In this document: piece after piece, positions 7,288-14,663 of the stretch
Numbering within the stretch: the first letter of the stretch is position 1
How the letters are laid out: every line of letters starts with the position of its first letter
DNA from: Candidatus Mesolinea sp.
GTDB lineage: Bacteria; Chloroflexota; Anaerolineae; Anaerolineales; Anaerolineaceae
Length of the DNA stretch: 14,663 nt
Direction: 5' to 3'
NCBI GenBank assembly: GCA_003499715.1
Contig: DNSH01000155.1
Span: forward strand, 1-14,663
Translations under genes and position numbers: made by a program
The notes under the pieces: model-generated
Database searches by the model: none
What the model was told of the DNA's origin: nothing
What the model saw: only the letters and a program-made list of their open reading frames with translations

Positions 7288-8697
7288 TTATTCCTTTACT
7301 TTCAGGCTTGCCGATTCAATCGCCGCGATGATTTTATAATACCCTGTGCAGCGGCATAGGTTCCCGGATATAGCATTCTGGATCGTTTCTCGATTGGGGT
7401 TAGGAATTTCTTGAAGCAGCTTCACCGCAGACATCACAAACCCTGGTGTGCAATAACCACATTGCACGGCAGCATGCTCCACAAAAGTTTCCTGCACTGG
7501 GTGGAGCCTTCCGTCTGGTGCTGCAATACCTTCGATTGTCGTGATGCGCGCTCCATGTGCTCGCGGAGCTGGAACTAAACAGCTCACCACCGCTTTGCCG
7601 TCCATGAATATGGTACAAGCTCCGCACTCTCCTTCTTCGCAGCCGGATTTGGTACCCATTAACCCAATTCGATCGCGGATCAGGCTAAGCAGGGTTCGGT
7701 CCGAGTATCCTGAAATGGTATATTCTTGCCCGTTGATGTTCGTTCTGATCAAATCGCCATTCCAACCTTCGGATGGGTGAGTTTGGATTCCCTCCTTAGT
7801 ATCTAATGTGGCAATCTTTTCGGGAATACTTTCTTTTTGGTTACCTAACATCACTTCTTCAAGTGCCTGTTCAACGAGAACCTTGAGGATATAACCTCGA
7901 TAGTCTTGGGAAGCCCGAATATCACTAATTGGCTTGGCAGCCTGCGCGGCAATGCCGGCTGCTGTTGCGATGACGTTCTCATTCAGGCGCTTGCCAACTA
8001 AATAAGCTTCTGCTTCGGTAGCGTGGATAATCGTGGGAGCTACTGAGCCTAAAGTTATGGCAGCATGTTGTATGCTCCCGTCTTCGATGGTGAGCAAGAC
8101 GCAGCAGTTAGTAACCGCAATCGCTTGCGCACGGCGCAGAGCTGACTTTTTGAAGCTGCCGGCTTGATTCGCCTGCAGCTGCGGGACAATGATCTCACGC
8201 ACATATTCATCTGGTCGCAGCACCGTTTGGCGCACGCCCTCGTAAAACTCACCTAATGGCACGATGCGCTCCCCTGCTTGGGACGCTAAGACCAAACGCG
8301 CTCCCATCGCCATCAGCGGAGGGATCGTATCATTAGCTGGCGAAGCAGTGACCAAGTTGCCGACCACGGTGCCGCGGTTGCGGAGTTGCGGGCTTGCCAC
8401 ACTGGCACACGCCTGAACTAATGGAAAAGCATACTCCCGCAACAATGGTGAGCGAAGCACATCGTTGTGCGTAACCAGGGCACCGATGTGAATCCACCCC
8501 CTTTCGTCTCGTCCAATTTGGTCTAATCCACTAATTCTGGATATGTCTAGAATTGTTTCCAAACCTGCCCATTTTCCATTGCGTATCTCAACCATGAGGT
8601 CTGTCCCGCCTGCGATGATGCGTGTGGTGCCTTGTTGTTGAGCTAACTGCTGGGTAAGTTCTTCGATTGTTTCAATAATGCGATAATTTTTCCACAT
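7288..8697 (-). CDS. FAD-[2Fe-2S] fusion subunit of XDH-family hydroxylase
   Basis: 469-residue fusion. Residues 1-285 form a CoxM/XdhB-like FAD domain with AGGTDLM (29-35) and GTVVGNLVTASPANDTIP (109-126). Residues about 286-315 look like a linker. Residues 315-469 form a CoxS/XdhC-type two-cluster domain with all eight ligands: Cys353, 358, 361 and 373 (plant-type cluster) and Cys413, 416, 448 and 450 (CGYC, CRC). The FAD-then-FeS order is opposite to the FeS-FAD-Mo order of eukaryotic XDH and to the separate subunits common in bacteria. It carries electrons from the Mo subunit encoded 2 bases downstream to an acceptor, possibly NAD+. AAGGAG sits 5 bases before the ATG. The join is continuous in frame with a plausible linker, so a sequencing artefact is unlikely. 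Confidence 0.92.
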   Translation of the reverse strand: MWKNYRIIETIEELTQQLAQQQGTTRIIAGGTDLMVEIRNGKWAGLETILDISRISGLDQIGRDERGWIHIGALVTHNDVLRSPLLREYAFPLVQACASVASPQLRNRGTVVGNLVTASPANDTIPPLMAMGARLVLASQAGERIVPLGEFYEGVRQTVLRPDEYVREIIVPQLQANQAGSFKKSALRRAQAIAVTNCCVLLTIEDGSIQHAAITLGSVAPTIIHATEAEAYLVGKRLNENVIATAAGIAAQAAKPISDIRASQDYRGYILKVLVEQALEEVMLGNQKESIPEKIATLDTKEGIQTHPSEGWNGDLIRTNINGQEYTISGYSDRTLLSLIRDRIGLMGTKSGCEEGECGACTIFMDGKAVVSCLVPAPRAHGARITTIEGIAAPDGRLHPVQETFVEHAAVQCGYCTPGFVMSAVKLLQEIPNPNRETIQNAISGNLCRCTGYYKIIAAIESASLKVKE

Positions 8698-8707
8698 AAA
8701 AGCTCCT

Positions 8708-9496
8708 TCACGCTGAAATTTGATCTTTCGGCGTGTTTTTCACGGCAATAATCTCTGCTAAGATGCTGATTGCAATTTCATCCGGTGTTTCGGCATGAAT
8801 ATCCAGACCTATTGGGCATTTAATACACTTCAGATCGTCTGCGCTTACCCCTTGTGCAAGTAAAGCCTGGCGGGTGGCTTCCCATCGCCGGCGTGAGCCA
8901 ATCAAGCCAATATAGGCTGGCTGGGTCTTTAAGAGTGCTGGTAGTCCAGCAGCGTCCACTTCACTCCCCCGCGTAACAATGACAATATATGTATAGGGGT
9001 CAATCTCGATTTCCTCAGGGATCATTTGCATTGGAACGGGTAAGAGCTGGTCCGCATCAGGGAATTCCTCTTGTGTGCATAGCTCCGCACGATCATCCGA
9101 AACGATTACCTGAAAATCCAGCAGCTTACCAAATTTGGCAACCGATTTGCCCACGTGCCCGGCTCCTATGACCAAAAGTTTGGGTTTCGCTAGGTACGGT
9201 TCCAGGTAGATATCCACTTCCCCTCCGCAAACACCAACGCTTTCTTCATTCTGGGCTTTTAGTGAATAGTGCAGCAAAGCTGGTTTGCCACTTCGCAGAG
9301 CTTCCAACGCCGCTTGTGTCACTTCGGCTTCAACCCCACCGCCGCCAACGGTTCCTAAGGTTTTTCCATCAGGGAAAACCAACATCTTGCTGCCCGCGTG
9401 CCTTGGTACTGCACCTTCGGTTTTCACGATCACACATAAGCATACTGGCTTCCCTTGTCGGCTGCACTCTGCTAATTTGTTTAGAACTTCATCCAT
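8708..9496 (-). CDS. xdhC: XdhC/CoxI-family molybdoenzyme maturation factor
   Basis: 262-residue XdhC/CoxI family protein. Known members bind the molybdenum cofactor, promote its sulfuration and insert it into xanthine dehydrogenases; they are not enzyme subunits. The N-terminal domain has EGAVPRHAGSKM (27-38), LGTVGGGGVEAEV (47-59) and CGG (90-92). The C-terminal domain is Rossmann-like, with LLVIGAGHVG (107-116), GLIGSRRRW and the family ending PIGLDIHAETPDEIAISILAEI. The ATG follows the pyrophosphatase stop directly (TAAATG), with AGAGGT just upstream. Its position between the two hydroxylase gene sets suggests it serves both. It is the short one-unit form, not the larger YqeB type seen with selenium-dependent hydroxylases. 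Confidence 0.92.
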   Translation of the reverse strand: MDEVLNKLAECSRQGKPVCLCVIVKTEGAVPRHAGSKMLVFPDGKTLGTVGGGGVEAEVTQAALEALRSGKPALLHYSLKAQNEESVGVCGGEVDIYLEPYLAKPKLLVIGAGHVGKSVAKFGKLLDFQVIVSDDRAELCTQEEFPDADQLLPVPMQMIPEEIEIDPYTYIVIVTRGSEVDAAGLPALLKTQPAYIGLIGSRRRWEATRQALLAQGVSADDLKCIKCPIGLDIHAETPDEIAISILAEIIAVKNTPKDQISA

Positions 9497-10870
9497 TTAG
9501 ACCTCTAAGAGCGAAAGAACAATTGGCAGAAGCTGCTTTTTACGGGAAACTACGCCCTCAGCAAAACGTGTGCCATCAGGCAACGAGTTGTACGGCAGCT
9601 CGTCCAGGGCTGAAGGTGCGTTGACAAATATCAGACGGCTGGAATTCATAACCACATCGGTGACCATCAAGCCGGCAAAATCCAAACCATTTTGGTTAAT
9701 CAAGTTTTGCAAGGCTTGTTTGAGTTTATCAATGTAGTCACCAATTTCATAGATATCCGAAGTTTCAGCCTGAGCGATTGCGAATTTATAGCCTGCGGTT
9801 TCGTAGATTTTCATGTCCGTTCTGACCACTTCATCTGGGTCTTGGGTGGAAAGCCCTGCTCCTGCTTTGATAATTTTCTCACCATACGAGCGAATATCTT
9901 CGCCTTCCAACGGGGAACCAGGCACAAACGCCCAGCGAGCCAACCGTTCAGCTGCTCGATGATCGCGGTCTGTCGTTGTGGGAGAACTGAGAATAAGCGT
10001 ATCCGAGAGCAACCCAGCCAAAAGCAAACTAGCAATGGGTGGAGGAGCACTCAAACCGGCATCTTCGATTTGCTCAGAAACCAAGGTTGAGGTGCTGCCA
10101 ACAATATCTACTGTGAATCTAATTGGGCTGTGCGTCGACTGGTTCCCTAAGCGATGGTGGTCAAGAATTTCGAGCAGCTCTGCTTCCTCTAATGAAGCAA
10201 TAGCTTGTTGGGGTTCATTATGGTCCACTAAGACAACCTTAATCCTTGGTGGATTCAGCAAGTCTCGCTGGCGAACAACGCCCAAGTAGCGCCCATTCTC
10301 ATCCACAACCCAATATTCATTTTGCTCCATGCGCAGCAGGCGGTTAATTACATCTTTGATACGCGTGCCTGCGAGAAATTTTGGGATGTCTGTTGTTGCA
10401 GCCTCACGGCAGGGAATATCTAAGAGCTGCTCTAAGGTCATATCCTTATAATGTGGGTGCGGTCCCATCAAATCGCGTAGGAAGTCAAAAATGCTCGATC
10501 CGGTGATAATTCCATAAGGGGTGCCATCAGCATTAACCACCGGTGCAATCCCGCCTGTACGCGTCAGAATCGACCAAGCTTCATTGAGTGATTTTTCAGG
10601 GGTAACGACATCAAGCCGGCGCATCACCGACTCAAAGCGCGGCGAAGCATCCGTTAATAACACTGGAACTTCTAATTGTAAGAGCTGAAAAACAAAAGAG
10701 GTCTGACGATTAAGGGCACCTGCCCTTGCTGAAATAGCATTTAACCCATCCCGTTCGCTGAGCAGCCAAGCATATCCGACCGCGGAAGCAACCGTATCTG
10801 TGTCTGGATTAATATGCCCAATTACAAAAATACGATCAGAGGTTTTTTGAAAATTTCCGAACATAGGCAT
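9497..10870 (-). CDS. ppaC: Family II inorganic pyrophosphatase with CBS domains
   Basis: 457-residue DHH-family, Mn/Co-dependent pyrophosphatase that hydrolyses PPi to phosphate in the cytoplasm. Metal ligands are visible in GHINPDTD (18-25; His19, Asp23, Asp25), VDHNE (Asp216), DHH (237-239) and LLSD (Asp290). The DHHA2 domain ends with the substrate-binding SRKKQ (442-446). Between the first motif block and VDHNE lies an insert, about residues 75-205, with two CBS motifs. No DRTGG domain is apparent, and the length fits the CBS-only type. In studied members, AMP and ADP inhibit and ATP or diadenosine polyphosphates activate. It is 8 bases after the xdhD-like gene and abuts xdhC, so it is part of the hydroxylase operon. 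AGAGG lies 12 bases before the ATG, a long spacing; the ATG at 10864 is an alternative. Confidence 0.95.
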   Translation of the reverse strand: MPMFGNFQKTSDRIFVIGHINPDTDTVASAVGYAWLLSERDGLNAISARAGALNRQTSFVFQLLQLEVPVLLTDASPRFESVMRRLDVVTPEKSLNEAWSILTRTGGIAPVVNADGTPYGIITGSSIFDFLRDLMGPHPHYKDMTLEQLLDIPCREAATTDIPKFLAGTRIKDVINRLLRMEQNEYWVVDENGRYLGVVRQRDLLNPPRIKVVLVDHNEPQQAIASLEEAELLEILDHHRLGNQSTHSPIRFTVDIVGSTSTLVSEQIEDAGLSAPPPIASLLLAGLLSDTLILSSPTTTDRDHRAAERLARWAFVPGSPLEGEDIRSYGEKIIKAGAGLSTQDPDEVVRTDMKIYETAGYKFAIAQAETSDIYEIGDYIDKLKQALQNLINQNGLDFAGLMVTDVVMNSSRLIFVNAPSALDELPYNSLPDGTRFAEGVVSRKKQLLPIVLSLLEV

Positions 10871-10878
10871 CGATTAAA

Positions 10879-13788
10879 TTAACCTCTCTTTGTTCTTTTC
10901 AGGGATTCCCAGACTTTTTCCGGCGTTATCGGGTTAGCGTAAATCTGAGCTCCGCAAGCATCTAATACCGCATTGCCAACCGCAGGAGCTACTCCGTCCA
11001 TTGGAATTTCAGCCACAGCTTTAGCCCCAAAAGGATGCGTAGGCTCATAGGTCTGCACGAATATCGTCTTCATATATGGCATTTCATCCGCTCGGAAAAT
11101 GTGATAGTCAACCAAGTCCTTTTCCCGAGCAACACCATGCTCATCATAGCGCATTTCTTCGCAGACGGCGTAGCCTAATGCTTGCGCCATGCCACCTTCA
11201 ATCTGTCCGGAGGCTGTAGCTGGATTAATGATCACACCGCCATCCACAGCCATTACTAAATCTTCTACCTTCACCTGCCCGGTTTCCGTATCGACCAGGA
11301 CGGTCGCAAATTGTGCTGCAAAAGGCGGTGGGGAGCTAGGCGAAACGTAAGAAGCTACCGCCATAATCTGCTCCTGCTCGGCGTGGTGTAAGCTCTCCAG
11401 GGCAATCTCAGCTAAAGTGATTTTCCTGCCATCCGGAGCTACTGCGCAGCTATCTTTGAGTGTAATTTCCTCTGCTGAAGGCTCTTTTCCGCTTGTGGCG
11501 AACATCTTTACTGCACGAGCGCGAATTTTCTCCGCAACTTCCGCTGCAGCTTTAATCACAGCTGTGCCAGAGATATAAGTGGTCGATGAGGCATAGGCAC
11601 CTTTATCAAAGGGTGTGAAATCTGTATCCGAAGAGTAGACAATGATATCTTCTGTATTCACACCTAAGATTTCAGCTGCCATTTGTGCCAAGATCGTATC
11701 ACTGCCGGTGCCTAGGTCGGTTGCCCCCACCAGCAGATTGAATGAGCCGTCATCGTTCAGCTTCAGGCTGGCACCTCCCATATCCAGATAGGGGATTGCG
11801 GTGCCTTGCATCACCATGGCAACGCCAATCCCACGCCTCAAGTGCGGTTTACCGGGCACTGCGTGCCACTCAGGGTTTCGATATTTATGCTCCCAATCAA
11901 TGGCTTGAGCACCTTGGCGCACACACTCTTCCAACCCAACGGTTTCTACAATCTCAGGGCGAGGTTCGCGCCCCTCATTCCAGGCTGTGCTGAAAGGCTG
12001 ATATTCCCCTGACCTTAAGGCATTTTTGAGGCGGAAGGCGAGCGGATCCAAGCCTAGGTCGCGGGCAATCATCTCCATATGCCGCTCAAGTGGCCAAAAG
12101 CCCTGCGGCACACCATAACCGCGGTAAGCGCCGGCTGGTGGCGTGTTGGTATAGACAATATCAGCATAAAAGCGGATATTAGGAGACAAGCGGTACTTTC
12201 CATCGCCCACGTAGAGCGCCATGGATTTCTGCCCGGTATTTCCCGTCACCGTCAGGGCGTGGCAGCCATAAGCACCAGTATCGCTAAGCGCGATCATTTC
12301 GTTGGCGGTGATGGTGCCATCCAGCTTTACGCCTGTGCGCATCTTGATGCGCATCGGGTGCCGCGATCGGGAAGCGATAAATTCTTCTTCGCGGCTCATC
12401 TGGTAGAGCACCGGTTTGCCCGTCGCGATGGTCAGATGTGCGACCACATCCTCAATCAGCACTTCCTGCTTGGCGCCAAAACCACCGCCAATGCGCGGTT
12501 TGATTACGCGGATGCGCTTGACTGGCAGCTTAAGCAAAGGTGCCAGCATGCGCCGGGCATGGAAAGGCACCTGCGTGCTGGAGTAAATCACCAGGCGGCC
12601 ATCAGCATCCCAATAGGAAAGTGCCACATGCGGTTCGATATGCGCCTGCTGCACCTTAGGGACCTCATATTCCTGCTCGTAAATGCGGTCAGCTTCGGCA
12701 AAGCCTTGCTCCACATTGCCAATATCAATGCGGATGGCAGCTGCCTTATTTTGCGCTGGGTCCGAGTCGGCAAAATTGACATATTCAGGCTCATCATGAA
12801 TGACTGGAGCGCCAAGTTTCATCGCTTCGCGTGAATCTAATACGGCTGGCAGTTCTTCGTACTCCACTTCAATAAGCTCTAAAGCTTTTTGAGCAATAGC
12901 TTCAGTTTCAGCAGCCACAAAAGCCACGCGGTCTCCGACAAAGCGCACTTTCTTATCCAGGGAGAAGGTATCCAATGGCCCAGGAATCGGGTCGGACTGC
13001 CCTGCTGTAGAATAAACCACCCTTGGGAGGTCTTCCCAAGTGAGCACGGCAGCCACACCGGGTAAAGCACGCGCTCGTGTGGCATCAATGCGCTTGATGC
13101 GTGCATGTGCCACCGGGCTGCGCAGTACTTTTGCCACCAGCGTGCCAGCCGGCACGAAATCTGCTGTAAAAGCTGGCTTGCCCTGTACGAGCTTGCTGGC
13201 ATCCACTTTGGGCACTGCTTTTCCGACCACGGCTGTCTCCGGAATTTCATCAGCTTTGACGATTTTTAATGCTTCGACTGGCAGAGTGGCCAGCTCCTTT
13301 TCTCCCCGCATCATTTGCGCTGCCCGCAAGACTGCTTCCACCGGCTTGACGTAAGCCGTACAGCGGCACAAAATGCCCGAAAGCGCTTCCCGTACTTCTG
13401 CTTCGTTTGGCTCTGGATTGCGTGCCAGCAACGCTTTTGCTGCTAAGACCATCGCTGAGGTACAGTAGCCACATTGGATTGAGCCGTTTTCTACGAAAGC
13501 CCGTTGCAAGGGACTCAAACCCGTACCTTGCTTCCAACCCTGGTCTAGATATTCTCCTTCTGCCTCGACGGTCGAGATCGCATGCCCTTGAGCTTGCACT
13601 GCCAGAAGCATGCAACTATTTATGGGTTTTCCATCCAGTAGCACCGTGCAAGCTCCACACTCCCCACGCTGGCAGCCACCAGATTTCACGCTCAGGATGC
13701 CAACCTGACGCAGCACATCTAACAGCGGTGCTTGTGGCGCAACTTCGACTTCAACAGTTTGATTGTTTATTTCAAGCTGGATTTTCAT
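10879..13788 (-). CDS. xdhD: XdhD-like [2Fe-2S]-molybdopterin hydroxylase fusion
   Basis: 969-residue fusion of an N-terminal two-cluster 2Fe-2S domain (1-155) and a large Mo-binding domain (about 190-969). All eight cluster ligands are present: Cys39, 44, 47, 59, 106, 109, 141 and 143. The Mo part has GGGFGAKQ (434-441, Gln where classical XDH has Glu), GAYRGYGVPQ (553-562), FDKGAYASS and FGAKAVAE with base Glu927. From memory, blocks such as GQSDPIPGPLD, VRFVGDRVA and REEEFIASRSRH match E. coli XdhD closely, and architecture and length (956) agree. E. coli XdhD has lost most cluster cysteines; this one has not. The start is the ATG at 13788 with GGAGG 4 bases before; an in-frame extension of 10 codons overlaps the upstream gene and is unlikely. 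The FAD subunit gene ends 13 bases upstream. The family has been linked to selenium-dependent purine hydroxylation; substrate and selenium use are inference. Confidence 0.93.
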   Translation of the reverse strand: MKIQLEINNQTVEVEVAPQAPLLDVLRQVGILSVKSGGCQRGECGACTVLLDGKPINSCMLLAVQAQGHAISTVEAEGEYLDQGWKQGTGLSPLQRAFVENGSIQCGYCTSAMVLAAKALLARNPEPNEAEVREALSGILCRCTAYVKPVEAVLRAAQMMRGEKELATLPVEALKIVKADEIPETAVVGKAVPKVDASKLVQGKPAFTADFVPAGTLVAKVLRSPVAHARIKRIDATRARALPGVAAVLTWEDLPRVVYSTAGQSDPIPGPLDTFSLDKKVRFVGDRVAFVAAETEAIAQKALELIEVEYEELPAVLDSREAMKLGAPVIHDEPEYVNFADSDPAQNKAAAIRIDIGNVEQGFAEADRIYEQEYEVPKVQQAHIEPHVALSYWDADGRLVIYSSTQVPFHARRMLAPLLKLPVKRIRVIKPRIGGGFGAKQEVLIEDVVAHLTIATGKPVLYQMSREEEFIASRSRHPMRIKMRTGVKLDGTITANEMIALSDTGAYGCHALTVTGNTGQKSMALYVGDGKYRLSPNIRFYADIVYTNTPPAGAYRGYGVPQGFWPLERHMEMIARDLGLDPLAFRLKNALRSGEYQPFSTAWNEGREPRPEIVETVGLEECVRQGAQAIDWEHKYRNPEWHAVPGKPHLRRGIGVAMVMQGTAIPYLDMGGASLKLNDDGSFNLLVGATDLGTGSDTILAQMAAEILGVNTEDIIVYSSDTDFTPFDKGAYASSTTYISGTAVIKAAAEVAEKIRARAVKMFATSGKEPSAEEITLKDSCAVAPDGRKITLAEIALESLHHAEQEQIMAVASYVSPSSPPPFAAQFATVLVDTETGQVKVEDLVMAVDGGVIINPATASGQIEGGMAQALGYAVCEEMRYDEHGVAREKDLVDYHIFRADEMPYMKTIFVQTYEPTHPFGAKAVAEIPMDGVAPAVGNAVLDACGAQIYANPITPEKVWESLKRTKRG

Positions 13789-13801
13789 CGTTCCTCCAGT
13801 C

Positions 13802-14569
13802 CTAATTGGAGAGCCCAAGGCTCTGCAAGAGCCGGTTCAGCAACACCTGGCTCATCGCTTGGCGGTACTCCGCACTTGCCCAAGCATCATCGCTCTGCTG
13901 GTAAGCTTGCCGGACCAGGTCAATAGCACTTTGTGGCTCTGTTGATATGTTTATCACTTGCGGTGAGTTCTGCATGCCTCCGCAAGCTATACGCAAATTA
14001 CCTAAATCATCAACAGCAGCAGCCATGCAAATGATCGGTCGGTCTTTGGGCGTGCGAGCAATAGCTTCAAATGCTAAGCCTTTAGGCAAGGCTAAGTTTA
14101 ATGCAGAAATAAACTCGGTTGGTTTTTTCTGCCTTGAGGCAAGATAAGTTTCGAGCGTCACACTTTGATGGGAAGGCAGCAACGCAATGGAAGGCGCGAA
14201 CGCCAATAATACACACAAAAAAGGTGAACGACCGTCCGCAGTCCTGAGAAAATTAGCTAAGCTCAGGCTATTGCGCACATTGAGCCCAGCTTCTATAGAA
14301 AGCGCTTCTTGCAAGCTATCCCAACCTTGGAAGGCTTCCTTGATTTGTTCCAAAGTAGCCAGTGCCCCAATCTCCACTGTAGTCCCATCAGAAATGATCT
14401 GGTCCAGTCCTAAGCTTTGTAAATCAACTAAGGGTGCGGATTGGTCTAAACTGGGAAAGTTATAGTCGCCTCCGCTGAGGAAATTAACCTCACCTTGAAC
14501 CATCGACAGGAATTCCTCAAGTTCGCTAATAGTTTTCGGCCGAAAGTAAGCCGATATCTCATTTTTCAT
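13802..14569 (-). CDS. Small FAD-type subunit (YgfM/CoxM-like)
   Basis: 255 residues from the ATG at 14569 (258 from an in-frame TTG at 14578). Its length, place directly before the xdhD-like gene, and CoxM-like ends match E. coli YgfM (259), the FAD-binding partner of XdhD. The first FAD motif is altered to LSGGDYNFPSL where AGGTDLL is usual. The second, normally TIGGN, is replaced by SLSLANFLRTADGRSP, so no glycine pair remains there. RNSLS and the C-terminal half (a CO_deh_flav_C-like region with ACGGM) still fit the family. GGAGG lies 10 bases before the ATG, which overlaps the preceding stop by 11 bases; the TTG is too close to that site. Expected to accept electrons from the fused 2Fe-2S domain, if it binds FAD. 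Confidence 0.82.
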   Translation of the reverse strand: MKNEISAYFRPKTISELEEFLSMVQGEVNFLSGGDYNFPSLDQSAPLVDLQSLGLDQIISDGTTVEIGALATLEQIKEAFQGWDSLQEALSIEAGLNVRNSLSLANFLRTADGRSPFLCVLLAFAPSIALLPSHQSVTLETYLASRQKKPTEFISALNLALPKGLAFEAIARTPKDRPIICMAAAVDDLGNLRIACGGMQNSPQVINISTEPQSAIDLVRQAYQQSDDAWASAEYRQAMSQVLLNRLLQSLGLSN

Positions 14570-14663
14570 CGGGTTCAACCCTCCATCCAGACCTTTGTGG
14601 GTCCATTTCCTTCACTTTTTCCTCGGGAATTTGCACATACACGCCTTCAGCCTCAGCTAAAAG
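14559..14663 (-). CDS. 3' end of an unidentified upstream gene (partial)
   Basis: The last 34 codons of a frame entering from the right edge and ending in TGA at 14559-14561. The C-terminal residues begin LLAEAEGVYVQIPEE and end WRVEPDEK, a soluble, charged tail. It overlaps the FAD subunit start by 11 bases (GATGAAAAATGA), typical of translational coupling in one operon. The tail is not recognised. By analogy with E. coli (ssnA-ygfM-xdhD) an SsnA-like aminohydrolase could stand here, but the visible residues neither support nor exclude it. Confidence 0.6.
   Translation of the reverse strand, partial: LLAEAEGVYVQIPEEKVKEMDPQRSGWRVEPDEK

Noticed and set aside
12079..12834. A 251-codon open frame on the plus strand
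   Set aside because: It lies wholly inside the xdhD-like gene, opposite well-conserved active-site blocks. Its translation resembles no family and is rich in H, R and A, as expected for an antisense shadow.
10879..13788. Aerobic CO dehydrogenase (CoxL/CoxS) reading of the large fusion
   Set aside because: The CoxL form I loop AYRCSFR is absent; AYRGYGVPQ and the XdhD-like blocks point to a purine/heterocycle hydroxylase. The 737-residue subunit likewise has AFRGFGGPQ.
5072..13788. Selenocysteine (in-frame TGA) in the hydroxylases
   Set aside because: Both Mo subunits are open to their normal C-termini without internal TGA. In selenium-dependent molybdenum hydroxylases the selenium is thought to be a labile cofactor, so selenium use remains undecided.
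13789..13818. Ten-codon N-terminal extension of the xdhD-like gene (start at 13818)
   Set aside because: It overlaps the end of the FAD subunit gene, has no ribosome site, and the internal ATG at 13788 has GGAGG at 4 bases and begins the ferredoxin fold directly.
1..14663. CRISPR arrays, insertion sequences, tRNA or rRNA genes
   Set aside because: No regularly spaced repeats, transposase-like frames, paired terminal repeats or tRNA-like folds were seen; intergenic space is almost absent except before glmS.

Overview
All genes in this window lie on the minus strand, so transcription runs from the right end to the left. The set (a glmS ribozyme, a RicT/PSP1 protein, a CBS-type family II pyrophosphatase, XDH-family molybdenum hydroxylases) suggests an anaerobic or facultative bacterium of the Chloroflexota (Anaerolineae-like) or Bacillota sphere. 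Base composition is moderate. This placement is inference from gene content and is not firm. No mobile element, tRNA, rRNA or CRISPR array is visible.

Right part (about 4445-14663): one tightly packed operon, with gaps of 0-18 bases, for molybdenum hydroxylases of the xanthine dehydrogenase (XDH) family and their maturation. In transcription order it holds: the tail of an unidentified gene; a small FAD-type subunit; a 969-residue [2Fe-2S]+Mo fusion that closely resembles E. coli XdhD; a manganese-dependent family II inorganic pyrophosphatase with CBS domains; an XdhC/CoxI-type maturation factor; an unusual FAD-[2Fe-2S] fusion; a separate Mo subunit; and MocA, a CTP:molybdopterin cytidylyltransferase. 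These make two complete electron-transfer sets (Mo, two 2Fe-2S, FAD) with different domain fusions, plus two cofactor maturation proteins. The small FAD subunit/XdhD pair and mocA recall the E. coli mocA-ygfK-ssnA-ygfM-xdhD region, which has been linked to selenium-dependent molybdenum hydroxylases and purine metabolism. The substrate cannot be read from the sequence. Purines or another N-heterocycle are the best guess.

Left part (1-4444): a housekeeping group. A promoter-like -10 box and a clear glmS ribozyme (glucosamine-6-phosphate-sensing, self-cleaving) precede glmS. Then come mrp (Fe-S carrier ATPase, TTG start), ricT (PSP1/YaaT family, a six-cysteine Fe-S protein acting with RNase Y) and the first 18 codons of a further gene running off the left edge.

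Main points of interest: the purine-hydroxylase-like island with an adenine-nucleotide-sensing pyrophosphatase in its middle; the FAD-first fusion; the loss of the usual glycine motif in the small FAD subunit; and a glmS ribozyme carrying an extra hairpin-bearing insertion in its core.
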